Shown here: piece after piece, positions 23,151-31,919 of the stretch
How positions within the stretch are numbered: the first letter of the stretch is position 1
Layout of the letters: every line of letters starts with the position of its first letter
Assembly (NCBI RefSeq): GCF_000720475.1
Contig: NZ_JOAP01000004.1
Location: forward strand, 62,001 to 126,000
Origin: Streptomyces aureocirculatus
GTDB taxonomy: Bacteria > Actinomycetota > Actinomycetes > Streptomycetales > Streptomycetaceae
DNA length: 64,000 nucleotides
Direction of reading: 5' to 3'
Made by a program: the position numbers and the translations under genes
The notes under the pieces: generated by a model
What the model was told of the DNA's origin: nothing
Databases searched by the model: none
The model's input: only the letters and a program-made list of their open reading frames with translations

Positions 23151-26100
23151 ACGCCTTCGACTCCGGTGTCGAGCGTGCGCTGCTTCCCTCCCGCGCCGAC
23201 CACCAGTTTGAACGCGCCTCCGTCGGCCGTGCGTGTGACCCGCTTTCCGCCGCCGACGGCCATGATCCGGGAGGGTTCGTTCACCGAACGCTTCCAGGAC
23301 TCGGCGCCCGGCGCGAGGGTGTAGCGGACCGGTGCGCGGCTGGTGTCGACGGAGCACGTCGCCGCCCCCGTGGCCCTCTTCTCCGCCCGGTAGACCACAT
23401 GGGCCGTGCCGTCGGGGTCGAACCACGTTTCGTGGACACGCCACCCGGCGCCGGGGCCTCTCAGCGGATCAGTGGCTCCGGAGGCGATGTCTAGTGCCGC
23501 CATGGAGTAGCCGGCCTCTCCGCACGAGTTGTACGCGGGCTCCCCGGTGGGCGGGTCGATGACGGCCCTCTCACCGTCCGGACTCACGGCCCAGACTCCG
23601 CCCGCGTGGTCGAGCCGCGGGAGCTCCTCGACCTGCCGGGCCCGGGTGGGCGAGTCCAGCTCGAACAGGAGGGTCCGCTCCCCCACCGTGCCCACCCTGG
23701 ACACGGCGTACGTGCGCAGGCGGGAGCCGTTCCAGGAGGTGAGGAGCGTGGTGTTGGGCGGTCCGTCGTGCGCAGGACCGACCGGGATCTCGGGCAGGTC
23801 CCTGTTCTTGGGCTCCTCGCCGTCGGCGGGATGGTGCCGGATGTCCATGCTGCCGGAGACGAGTTCCCCGTCCACGAAGGCGATCGTGCACGAGTAGCAC
23901 GTCCACGAACGCTCGCTGCCGGTCTTGAGGTCGCGCAGCTTGATCGTCGTGTCGTCCGCGAAGTCCTCGGCGCCCGGGGTCCGCACTTCCGTCCACGCCA
24001 CCTCGGTGGCGTTCTCGGACCACACGACCTGGCCGGGCCGCTGCCCGCCGCTCAGGGACGCGAGCACCTGCGGGCGACCGTCCGGCTCGGCGAGGACCTT
24101 GACGTGGGTGTTCGTCGTCCAGGCCAGCGGACGGAACGCGACGGTCGGAGCGGGAGAGTCCGTGAGTTCGGCGCACCGTCTCCGGGCACCTTCGTCCTCG
24201 GGGCTGGTCGTGGTGGCGCACACATGCCGCTCGCCCTCGGCGGTGACCGAGCAGGAGTCCGCCTGCGGGCCTTCGTCGCAGCCCCAGTAGACGAGACTGA
24301 CCCCCTCGGGGAGGGGTTGGGCGGGGTCGACGGAGACCGGTCCGGACTCGCCCTTCTTGGACGTGACGACCCGGGTGCAGTCCGTCGCACCGCCCTTCAC
24401 CACACAGCGGCCCTCGGGGTCGCCGGGCATCGTCGCCTCGAGGACCCGGGTCGCCACGGTGACCCTGACCGGCACGGTGTCCGCGTCCGCCTGCTGGCTG
24501 AGGACGACTCCGCCCGCGGTGACCGACGCGGCGAGGCCACCACCGATGACCACCTTGGCGGACATGGTCATTCCGGTTTTGGCCGCCAAGCCGGTCTTGG
24601 CGGCCACCCCGCCCTTCGTGGCCACCGCCATGGAGCCCGGGTCGAACGGCGGCGCCGAGGAGACGAGCTGCGACGTCATCTCGTGCCCGAGGTCCGCCGC
24701 GGGCCCCGGGTCCGCGGAGCCCTGCCCCCCGGAGGCCAGGGCGTCGGCGCCGGAGTCCGCCCCGGAGTCGGCGGGGTCGGGCTGCGTGCCACCGTCGTCC
24801 GAAGGACCGCCCGGGTTCCCCGCACCGCCCGGTTCCCCTGCACCGGCGGTATCACCTGCACCGGAGGTATCGCCTCCACCCCCGGGATCTCCCGCTCCGG
24901 AAGGTTCACCTCCGCACGCGCGCGCCGCGTCATCCGCTGCGGCCGCGTCCTCCCCACTACCGAGCTCACGCCAGTACGCGGCGGCCGCGGCAAAGGCGGC
25001 CCCCGCGAGCAGTCGCTTGCCGGTGACCAGTTTGCGTACGCCGTCCTCGTGCGTCAGGTAGGCCGCGATGTCCCGCAGACCCGCGCGTTCGGCGGCCTCG
25101 ATGCCGCGTTCCAGGACCCGCCCCCAGGCTCCGGTACGCAGGGAACAGGCAAGGACGGGGGACGCCGCACGCGCGAGCCGGGCGGCCTCCTGCGGACGCC
25201 CGGCCGCGGCGGCCGCGTCGATCGCCGCCGTGAGGAGCGCGGCGTCCTGGGCCACGGCTGACGGCTCCGTGCCCGTCGCCGAGACCCACTGCGTCAGTCG
25301 TACGGCGAGTGCCGCAAGCTCCGGGGGCCCGGCCCTGAGAGCCGTGAGCTGCCGGCCTCCGATCTCCGGCGCGAGGCGATGGCCGTACTCGGTGGCCACG
25401 ACGACGCCGCGGGCTGCGAGCCGGTCGCACACGGCGGGGAGTCCGGTGACACCGCCTAGGAGGACCGTGAGCAGGCGGGTGCTCACTCCGCCGTCACGGG
25501 CGACGGCGAGGATCTCGACGACGTCGCGCTCGGCACCCGACAGTGTCGCAAGGAGCTGAGGCAGCAAACCGTCGAGTTCGGCTGCGGCTCTCAGCCGGTC
25601 CGGCAACGCCGCCCGCAGGAGCGGCAGCGGTGCGCCCGCCGTAGCCCGCCACAGTTCTTCGGCGACCGGTTCCTCGGCGGCCGTCAGGGGGCGCCCGAGG
25701 CTCCGGGACATCAGCTCCAGGGCGTCCTGGTGGCCGAGGCCACCGAGCGCCAGTGCCCTTCCCCTGCCCAGCAGCGTGCGCCGCCCGCTCGCGCACAGCA
25801 GCACGGAGGACGGCAGCGCGTCGAGCACTCCGTCGAGGTCGGCTGCCCCGGTCTCCAGGTCGTCCAGGACGACATCCACGGTGACGCGGGCCATGAGGCG
25901 GCGCAGTTCCGTGGGCGCGGGCCGGTAGCCGGGGGCGTCGTAGCAGGCCTCGAAGACGTCCTGGAGGACGTCGCCGGTTTCGCGGCCCGCGGCGTCCACG
26001 AACAGCACCGGGCGGTCCTCGTCGGCGAGGCGGTGGGCGGTCAGGCGCAGCAGGGTGCTCTTACCGATGCCGGGCGGGCCGTGCACCTGCCAGGCGTCGT

Positions 26101-26329
26101 GGTCGGCGAGCCCCCGGACGATCTCTTCGAGTTCGCGCTCCCGCCCCACGGCGGTGCGCGGGCGCCGGGGCAGCAGCGTCACGTCCTCGCGTACGGCCGG
26201 GACCGGGCGCTGTGCCGCGTTGACCACCTGGACGTACGAGCGGTCGCCCGACACCACGATGTTGTTGTCGCCGATGGTGACGTGGCCCCGGACGTCGCTG
26301 ATCTCCACGGACGTCACCGGTCCCGGCAT
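23114..26329 (-). CDS. STAND-type NTPase with TM helix and extracytoplasmic propeller-like region
   Basis: 1071 residues. Residues 13-29 form a beta-hairpin motif (VRGHVTIGDNNIVVSGD). A STAND/AAA+ NTPase follows: VGRERE at 61, Walker A GPPGIGKS (84-91), Walker B VDVVLDDLE (151-159), and an Ala-rich helical region to about 460. A Gly/Pro/Ser-rich linker (472-545), a hydrophobic segment (VVIGGGLAASVTAGGVVL, about 593-610) and a C-terminal cysteine-containing region with repeated beta strands (W-x-x-N, SPDGERAVID) complete it. This layout suggests a membrane sensor: intracellular switch, outside beta-propeller-like receptor. It starts one base inside the stop of the small gene 26329-26808, which shares the hairpin motif. 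Members of this class act in signalling or anti-phage defence; the trigger here is unknown. Confidence 0.8.
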   Translation of the reverse strand: MPGPVTSVEISDVRGHVTIGDNNIVVSGDRSYVQVVNAAQRPVPAVREDVTLLPRRPRTAVGRERELEEIVRGLADHDAWQVHGPPGIGKSTLLRLTAHRLADEDRPVLFVDAAGRETGDVLQDVFEACYDAPGYRPAPTELRRLMARVTVDVVLDDLETGAADLDGVLDALPSSVLLCASGRRTLLGRGRALALGGLGHQDALELMSRSLGRPLTAAEEPVAEELWRATAGAPLPLLRAALPDRLRAAAELDGLLPQLLATLSGAERDVVEILAVARDGGVSTRLLTVLLGGVTGLPAVCDRLAARGVVVATEYGHRLAPEIGGRQLTALRAGPPELAALAVRLTQWVSATGTEPSAVAQDAALLTAAIDAAAAAGRPQEAARLARAASPVLACSLRTGAWGRVLERGIEAAERAGLRDIAAYLTHEDGVRKLVTGKRLLAGAAFAAAAAYWRELGSGEDAAAADDAARACGGEPSGAGDPGGGGDTSGAGDTAGAGEPGGAGNPGGPSDDGGTQPDPADSGADSGADALASGGQGSADPGPAADLGHEMTSQLVSSAPPFDPGSMAVATKGGVAAKTGLAAKTGMTMSAKVVIGGGLAASVTAGGVVLSQQADADTVPVRVTVATRVLEATMPGDPEGRCVVKGGATDCTRVVTSKKGESGPVSVDPAQPLPEGVSLVYWGCDEGPQADSCSVTAEGERHVCATTTSPEDEGARRRCAELTDSPAPTVAFRPLAWTTNTHVKVLAEPDGRPQVLASLSGGQRPGQVVWSENATEVAWTEVRTPGAEDFADDTTIKLRDLKTGSERSWTCYSCTIAFVDGELVSGSMDIRHHPADGEEPKNRDLPEIPVGPAHDGPPNTTLLTSWNGSRLRTYAVSRVGTVGERTLLFELDSPTRARQVEELPRLDHAGGVWAVSPDGERAVIDPPTGEPAYNSCGEAGYSMAALDIASGATDPLRGPGAGWRVHETWFDPDGTAHVVYRAEKRATGAATCSVDTSRAPVRYTLAPGAESWKRSVNEPSRIMAVGGGKRVTRTADGGAFKLVVGAGGKQRTLDTGVEGVYPSAAATGRSS

Positions 26330-26808
26330 CAGCCCTCGCCGGAGGTGGAAGACCCGAGACTCTGCATCAGCCCGTCGAATCCGGCGGCGGCCTCGTCGCC
26401 CGCCGCCTGCGCGAGGAGCGCGATCGTCGGGTGCAGCAGGAGTCCGGTGACGGTTTCCAGCATCTCGGGCAGCTTCTCGGCGAACCAGGCCCGCACCCGC
26501 CCCATGGCCCGTACGTCGGGTTCGTCGTCCGTGGCCGCCGCCTCCAGCTCTTCAAGGCGGTCCACGGCGGCGCCCTTCTCGCGCTCGCTCACACCGTCGA
26601 GGTCCTCGATCAACTGGCGTACGCCCGCGAACTCGCGGCGCAGCTCCGCCAGTTGGGCCTCCGTGACCTCGCTCGCCTGACCGGCCGTGGTTCCGATGCC
26701 GCCGACGACACGGTTGTTCCGGCCGACGGTCGTGTGTCCGGTGACGTTCCGGACCGTCACTCGGTACGTGCTGTCGTCCCTGTCCTGCGGGTCCCCATGA
26801 CTGGCCAT
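26329..26808 (-). CDS. Small hairpin-motif partner of the STAND NTPase
   Basis: 159 residues. After a hydrophilic leader, VTGHTTVGRNNRVVGG repeats the pattern V-x-G-x-x-T-x-G-x-N-N-x-V-V of the adjacent STAND protein. The rest is a predicted long helix (TEAQLAELRREFAGVRQLIE, REKGAAVDRLEELEAA) followed by a hydrophobic end (ETVTGLLLHPTIALLAQAAG), possibly membrane-active or oligomerising. No enzymatic motif. Sharing of the hairpin and 1-nt overlap with the NTPase gene suggest a homotypic adaptor or effector that is recruited by the NTPase (inference). Confidence 0.7.
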   Translation of the reverse strand: MASHGDPQDRDDSTYRVTVRNVTGHTTVGRNNRVVGGIGTTAGQASEVTEAQLAELRREFAGVRQLIEDLDGVSEREKGAAVDRLEELEAAATDDEPDVRAMGRVRAWFAEKLPEMLETVTGLLLHPTIALLAQAAGDEAAAGFDGLMQSLGSSTSGEG

Positions 26809-27000
26809 CCGACGTGCTCCCCCCCAAGGCGCGCTACAAATCCGCTCGGAGCGAGGCGGGCTGACGCCACGTCACGTCGCCCGCGACCGAGCGTGTTCCG
26901 AGGGTAGTGTTTCGGTCACACCTGCCGCAGGGATTCACCGGAGCCCGTCACCTCCGAAGTCCGCCGATCGTCACCCGCCCCGACCGGCGGACGCGCGAGC

Positions 27001-27333
27001 TCACCGGCACAGCGTCCGGCGTGCCGGCTTCCGGAGGGCGCAGGCCGGGGCGAGGCCTCCGCTCGCCTCCCTGCCCAGTTGCAGTGCCGCGTAGGAGCGG
27101 CACACCTCCAGCCGGCGTTTCCGGGTGCAGGGCACGAGCGCGGCCTCCAGTGCGGCGGCGATGTCGGCGGCCGACTGTGCCATGGCCTCCGCGGCCAGAT
27201 GGATGTGTACGTCGCCGTGCACGCCTGTGTGCGCGGCCGATTCCTGTGTCACCCGCCGGTCCGAGATCTCCAGGACTTCGTCCACCAAGGTTCCCGAACC
27301 GTTCACTTGGTACCGGACCGAAGGCTTCCGCAC
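27001..27333 (-). CDS. Hypothetical protein, 110 residues
   Basis: GTG start, strong GC preference at third positions in this frame, and a plausible protein sequence with an acidic first half and a basic C-terminus (CTRKRRLEVCRSYAAL). The only notable segment is HGDVHIHLAAEAMAQSAADI, which could be a short helix with metal-like His residues. No family recognised and no clear ribosome site. It lies upstream of the STAND pair on the same strand after a 192-bp gap, so a link to that system is possible but unsupported. Confidence 0.45.
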   Translation of the reverse strand: MRKPSVRYQVNGSGTLVDEVLEISDRRVTQESAAHTGVHGDVHIHLAAEAMAQSAADIAAALEAALVPCTRKRRLEVCRSYAALQLGREASGGLAPACALRKPARRTLCR

Positions 27334-27469
27334 CGAAGGGGCGCACCGATTGGCCGAGCAGAGTTGGCCGACCGGCCCCTGCTCCTTCCCGGCCGGGCCC
27401 CCTACGGTCCCTGTGACCAGTCGGCGACGCCCAACAAGTCATCACTCGCTCATCGGTGAAGGAGTACCT

Positions 27470-28636
27470 GTGGAACGTCGCAATCTTCTGCGTGGCGCGG
27501 TGATCGGCGCCTCCGCCGCCGTCTTCGGTGGCACGCTCATGCACGGCGCCGCCTACGCGGCCCCGGCCCAGAACGGCGCCAGCCCCTACGGTGGCCTGTC
27601 GGCCGCGGACGCCAACGGGATCATGCTGCCGTCCGGCTTCAGCAGCCGCGTCATCGCCCGCTCCGGCCAGCGGGTTCCCGGCACCTCGTACACCTGGCAC
27701 GGCGCTCCTGACGGCGGCGCCTGTTTCGCCGACGGAACCGGCTGGATATACGTGTCCAACTCCGAGATAGCCACCGGTGGCGGTGCGAGCGCCGTCAAGT
27801 TCAACTCCTCGGGTGCCGTCACGGGTGCCTACCGCATCCTGTCCAGCACCCGGAACAACTGCGCGGGCGGCGCCACCCCCTGGAACACCTGGCTCTCCTG
27901 CGAGGAGGTCAGCCGCGGCTACGTCTACGAGACCGACCCGTGGGGCGCGAAGGCCGCCGTCCGCCGCAACGCGATGGGCCAGTTCAAGCACGAGGCGGCC
28001 GCCGCCGACCCGGTGCGCAAGGTGATCTACTTGACCGAGGACGAATCGGACGGCTGCTTCTACCGGTTCATCCCCACCACCTGGGGCGACCTCTCCTCCG
28101 GCACCCTCCAGGTACTGGTCGCGGGCACCGCCGCCTCCGGCTCCTTCACCTGGACCAACGTGCCCGATCCGGACGGCTCTCCCACCCACACCCGCGACCA
28201 GGTCTCCGGCGCCAAGATATTCAACGGCGGCGAGGGCTGCCACTACGCCACCGACACCGTCTGGTTCACCACCAAGGGCGACAACCGTGTCTGGAAGCTC
28301 AACCTGCGCTCCAACACCTACGAACTCGCCTACGACGACAACCTGGTCACCAACGGCACCGCGCCCCTGACCGGTGTCGACAACGTCACCGGCAGCTCCT
28401 CCGGCGACCTTTTCGTCGCCGAGGACGGCGGCAACATGGAAATCTGCATCCTCACCCCCGCCGACATCGTCGCCCCCTTCCTGCGGGTCACCGGCCAGTC
28501 CGGCTCCGAGATCACCGGTCCCGCCTTCTCCCCCGACGGCAAGCGGCTGTACTTCTCCAGCCAGCGCGGCACGTCCGGCTCTTCATCGGGCGGCATCACC
28601 TACGAGGTCACAGGCCCCTTCCGCACCTCCGCCTGA
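27470..28636 (+). CDS. phoX: PhoX/DUF839-type secreted phosphatase-like protein
   Basis: 388 residues with a Tat signal peptide (ERRNLLRGAVIGASAAVFGG to AAYAAP). The beta-propeller signature of PhoX is spread through the protein: WNTWLSCEEVSRGY, MGQFKHEAAAADP, YLTEDESDGCFYRF, NGGEGCHYATDTVWFTTKGD and FVAEDGGNME provide the acidic and polar metal ligands of the Ca/Fe centre. PhoX enzymes are phosphate-starvation alkaline phosphatases, folded in the cytoplasm and exported. This member is shorter than Gram-negative PhoX (about 650), as usual for Streptomyces. GTG start with GAAGGAG. I see no clear PHO box. Confidence 0.8.
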   Translation: MERRNLLRGAVIGASAAVFGGTLMHGAAYAAPAQNGASPYGGLSAADANGIMLPSGFSSRVIARSGQRVPGTSYTWHGAPDGGACFADGTGWIYVSNSEIATGGGASAVKFNSSGAVTGAYRILSSTRNNCAGGATPWNTWLSCEEVSRGYVYETDPWGAKAAVRRNAMGQFKHEAAAADPVRKVIYLTEDESDGCFYRFIPTTWGDLSSGTLQVLVAGTAASGSFTWTNVPDPDGSPTHTRDQVSGAKIFNGGEGCHYATDTVWFTTKGDNRVWKLNLRSNTYELAYDDNLVTNGTAPLTGVDNVTGSSSGDLFVAEDGGNMEICILTPADIVAPFLRVTGQSGSEITGPAFSPDGKRLYFSSQRGTSGSSSGGITYEVTGPFRTSA

Positions 28637-28646
28637 GCCCCCTCAG

Positions 28647-28681
28647 CGCGGACGGTCACACCGCCGGCGCGGCCGTCCGCG
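28647..28681. terminator. Hairpin terminator after phoX-like gene
   Basis: Arms cgcggacgg (28647-28655) and its complement (28673-28681) form a 9-bp stem with a 17-nt loop, starting 10 nt after the stop codon. Confidence 0.7.
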
Positions 28682-28868
28682 ACAGGGGGGAGGCATGGCA
28701 TCACTCCCTGCGACAGCAAGGTGGCATCAATCCCTCAAGAAGGTGGAACAATTCACAGCGGCTGAAACTTTTCGGTGCATGACGCCGGTATTCGCATGGG
28801 AGTTCTGGGCACACCAGTTCCCGTACGCCTGGGTGACAAGTGTTCAGATATGGCTTGGGTGCCGGACA

Positions 28869-28898
28869 TTGACAGTTGACTTCGCCGCCCACCATTCT
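28869..28898 (+). promoter_or_regulatory. Candidate promoter of the 19-kb operon
   Basis: ttgaca (28869-28874), an 18-bp spacer and cattct (28893-28898) resemble a principal-sigma promoter, about 96 bp before the first gene. The surrounding 28700-28930 is clearly A/T-richer than the flanking genes. I see no gene in the 357-bp gap 28637-28993; a small cysteine-rich minus-strand frame there has no support. Confidence 0.4.
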
Positions 28899-28993
28899 GA
28901 GCAACGGCCACCGGGAAATGCCGTGACGCGACCGAACGCCGCATTTCGCGCGCCTCCCGCCGAGAAACCGTCAGGCAGGGATGGGAGTGCCGG

Positions 28994-31918
28994 ATGGCAC
29001 ACGCCAAACTCGACGTGGAACTCGCCGCGCGCACCCAGGCCCTGAAAGGCGCGTCCTTCCGTGACACGGAGGACGAGCGCATCAGACGCGGCGAGCACAT
29101 CAAGGTGCTGCTGCGGTACGAAGGCAGTCTCGCGGCCCTCGAAGCGGCCGGTTTCTGCCCGCACATCCACACGGCGCGGGGCGCGATGGGCACCGTCGCG
29201 GTCGGTGACCTGGAGCGCCTCGCCGATGTTCCGGGCGTCGTGTCGATCGTGAGCGACCGTGCGGCCCGGCCTCTGGCAGGGGTGAGGACGCCTCCGGCCG
29301 CTCCGCTCCCCGCGGCGGAGCCCGGGAGTCCCGGGGTGCCGGGCCTCGACGCCGCCACGGCACTTCCGCCGCTGCCCGCCGGTTATACGGGCCAGGGCGT
29401 GGTCGTCGGCATCATCGACACCGGCGTCGACATCTTCCACCCGGCCTTCCTCAAACCGGGAACCGGAACGGGCGGAGTCCCCCCGCAGACCCGCATCGTC
29501 TCGCTGTTCGACGTGACTTTGCGCCAAACCATCACGGTGACGGGGAATCCGACCGGCGGGGATATCGTCTTCATGTGGGAGGCACCCGGAAATCCGGACG
29601 AGAGAACCGCGCCGCTCCTCCTGCCGCTGCAAGCACCCACCCTCCAGACCGCTCTAGAGGCCTTCGCCGCCATCGACGCCGGTGATGTCCAGGTGACGGG
29701 CGGCCCCCTGCCCGCCCAGCCCTTGGTCATCGATTTCACCGGCAACTACGACGGCTCGCGCATCGAGAGCGAGACGATCCAAGAGATCCGGCACAGCGCC
29801 GCGCTGGTGGACGGAACCGACCCGAAGGTCGTGGTCACCCGCGGCCGGGTGTTCACCGAGGCCGAGATCAACACCGCGCTGCAGGCAGCGACACGCCCCC
29901 CGTTCCCCTCCCGGGACACCCGCAAGCACGGCACCGAGGTCGCCAGCGTCGCCGCGGGGTCCGGCACGATCGACGGAGGCTGCTGTGTCGCCGACCGGCC
30001 CCTGGGCATCGCACCCCAGGCCGACCTGGTCGTCGTCCACACGAACCTGACCTACTCGCAGGACATCCAAGCAGTGAAGTACATCTTCGGCCAGCCGTGG
30101 CTCGCCCCCGGGGTGCCGAGGAAGTGTGCCGTGGTGAACATGAGCTTCGCCGGCACCGAGACCGCCCACGACGGGACCGACCCGTTCGAGGTGCTGCTTG
30201 ACGACCTGCTCGCCGGCTCGACACGGCGGTCGATCGTGGCCGCTGCGGGCAACGAGGGCGACTTCCACACCTTCGCCACCCCGGCTGAGCCACTGGTCAT
30301 CCCCAAGGCGCAGCCGAGCGGCGGTCTGCACACGCTCGGCCGGGCCCCCGCACGGGGTCCCGTGGCACTGCAGAAGCGCTTCGCCGTCGAGTTCGCCGAC
30401 CTCGAGGAGAACGATCTGCACCTGTGGTACTCGGGGCCGGGGGTACTGCGGGTGAATCTGGTGCCGCCGCCGAACCTCACCGGGACGAGAGCCCTGCCCG
30501 CCCCGCTCGACCCGGACCCGAACAACAGCGCGGCGAGCCACCGGGCGCCCCTCGGGCCTCCCGGGGACAGCGCCCACGAGCACACGATCCGATGGAACTA
30601 CCGGCTCACCACGGAGCCGCACGACAAGCGGCACCTCACGCTGACCGTCGTGCCGCCGCCGCACGGCCATATCGCCATCGGCACCTGGACGCTCACGCTG
30701 CAGGAGACAGCCGGGTTCGAGACCGCCTTCGACATCTGGTCCCTCAAGACCTCGGGGGGCGACCCGCCCGCCCGCTTCCTCCGCGGCGACCAGGACCGGA
30801 CCCGCACCATCGGCACCCCCGCGGCGGGCGTGCACGTCCTCACGGTCGGGGCGTACCACCCCGACGACAACTCGCTCGCGCCCTTCTCCAGCCGCGGCCC
30901 CACCACCGACCTCCGGCTCAAGCCCGAGGTGTGCGCGCCCGGCATGAAGATCACCGCGGCGCTGAGCGGCGCACGGGCGCCCGCGTCGTACACGGTCACC
31001 CAGGGCACCAGCATCGCCGCTCCCTACGTCGCCGGGGTCGTCGCGCTGATGTTCCAGGCGAACGGGAACACCGACCACGACACGATCGTCGGCACACTCG
31101 TCGAGACCTGCGACAAACCACCGCCGCCGCGCAGCCTGGACGACGGCTGGGGCGCGGGCCGAGTACATCCCGAGCGGGCTGTCAACGCCATCAGGGGCAG
31201 GCTGCGTGCGGACGAACCGGTGGGCGAGAGCGGGTTGCACGACGAGCCGCCGCTGGAAAGCAGGTTGCGCGACGGCGAGCCGGTGGTCGGGGGCGAGCTG
31301 CACGGCGACGAGCCGGTGGTCAGGGGCGAGCTGCACGGCGACGAGCCGGTGGTCAGGGGCGAGCTGCGCGGCGACGAGCCGGTGGTGCTGCCGCCAGCCG
31401 CCTACCCCGCGGCCAGGCTCCCCACGGCCGTGCGGCTGCGGCAGGTGCGCGAACGGGCCGAGCGCAGTGCGGCGGGGCGGCTCGCCGTCCGGCTGATCGC
31501 CGCGCACCACGACGAGGTGCGCCGGCTCGCCGCCGAGGACCGGCGGGTCCTGGTGGCCTGGCATCGCGCGCACGGGCCGCTCGTCCTGCGCAGACTGCTC
31601 CTGAGCGACCTCGATCCGGACGTACCGCTGCCGCGGAGTCTCGGCGGCGGACCGCTTGCGGACGGGCTCGCCCGGCTCCTCGACGCGTTGGAGAGCGCGG
31701 GCAGCCCGGCTCTGAGGGCGGATGTCTCCGCCTACCGGGACTTCGCCCTCGCCCTTCCCGGGGCCCGGCTCTCCCAGCTCGACACGGCGTCGTACGAGAG
31801 CGGCGGCGAGGCTTCCCCTTCCGTGCCGGGCAACCCCGTGACGGACAGCCCAGTACCCGGCAGCCCCGCCACGGACACCTCCGTGACCGACACCCCCGCG
31901 ACGGACGAGGTGAGCTGA
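28994..31918 (+). CDS. S8 (subtilisin-like) serine protease, first gene of six-gene operon
   Basis: 974 residues without a secretion signal. The N-terminal 90 residues (LLRYEGSLAALEAAGF, then VPGVVSIVSD) look like an I9-type propeptide. The S8 domain has Asp142 (IIDTGVD), His312 (KHGTEVASVAAG) and Ser673 (QGTSIAAPYVAG), with a very long insertion between His and Ser that contains a beta-rich domain (residues about 440-600). The C-terminus has a linker of 11-residue repeats (EPVVRGELHGD, about residues 755-795) and a helical region. ATG with weak ribosome site; the stop is one base before the next ATG. Lack of an export signal suggests that it acts inside the cell, for example on the operon's other products during maturation (inference). 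Confidence 0.85.
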   Translation: MAHAKLDVELAARTQALKGASFRDTEDERIRRGEHIKVLLRYEGSLAALEAAGFCPHIHTARGAMGTVAVGDLERLADVPGVVSIVSDRAARPLAGVRTPPAAPLPAAEPGSPGVPGLDAATALPPLPAGYTGQGVVVGIIDTGVDIFHPAFLKPGTGTGGVPPQTRIVSLFDVTLRQTITVTGNPTGGDIVFMWEAPGNPDERTAPLLLPLQAPTLQTALEAFAAIDAGDVQVTGGPLPAQPLVIDFTGNYDGSRIESETIQEIRHSAALVDGTDPKVVVTRGRVFTEAEINTALQAATRPPFPSRDTRKHGTEVASVAAGSGTIDGGCCVADRPLGIAPQADLVVVHTNLTYSQDIQAVKYIFGQPWLAPGVPRKCAVVNMSFAGTETAHDGTDPFEVLLDDLLAGSTRRSIVAAAGNEGDFHTFATPAEPLVIPKAQPSGGLHTLGRAPARGPVALQKRFAVEFADLEENDLHLWYSGPGVLRVNLVPPPNLTGTRALPAPLDPDPNNSAASHRAPLGPPGDSAHEHTIRWNYRLTTEPHDKRHLTLTVVPPPHGHIAIGTWTLTLQETAGFETAFDIWSLKTSGGDPPARFLRGDQDRTRTIGTPAAGVHVLTVGAYHPDDNSLAPFSSRGPTTDLRLKPEVCAPGMKITAALSGARAPASYTVTQGTSIAAPYVAGVVALMFQANGNTDHDTIVGTLVETCDKPPPPRSLDDGWGAGRVHPERAVNAIRGRLRADEPVGESGLHDEPPLESRLRDGEPVVGGELHGDEPVVRGELHGDEPVVRGELRGDEPVVLPPAAYPAARLPTAVRLRQVRERAERSAAGRLAVRLIAAHHDEVRRLAAEDRRVLVAWHRAHGPLVLRRLLLSDLDPDVPLPRSLGGGPLADGLARLLDALESAGSPALRADVSAYRDFALALPGARLSQLDTASYESGGEASPSVPGNPVTDSPVPGSPATDTSVTDTPATDEVS
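31290..31388. repeat. 33-bp tandem repeat within the protease gene
   Basis: About three units of 33 bp encode EPVVRGELHGD and near-identical variants; the array is in frame and marks the linker after the catalytic domain. Confidence 0.85.
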
Positions 31919-31919
31919 C

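Noticed and set aside
28701..28904. 67-codon cysteine-rich minus-strand frame
   Set aside because: No ribosome site, lies in the A/T-richer promoter region of the 19-kb operon, and has no recognisable pattern.
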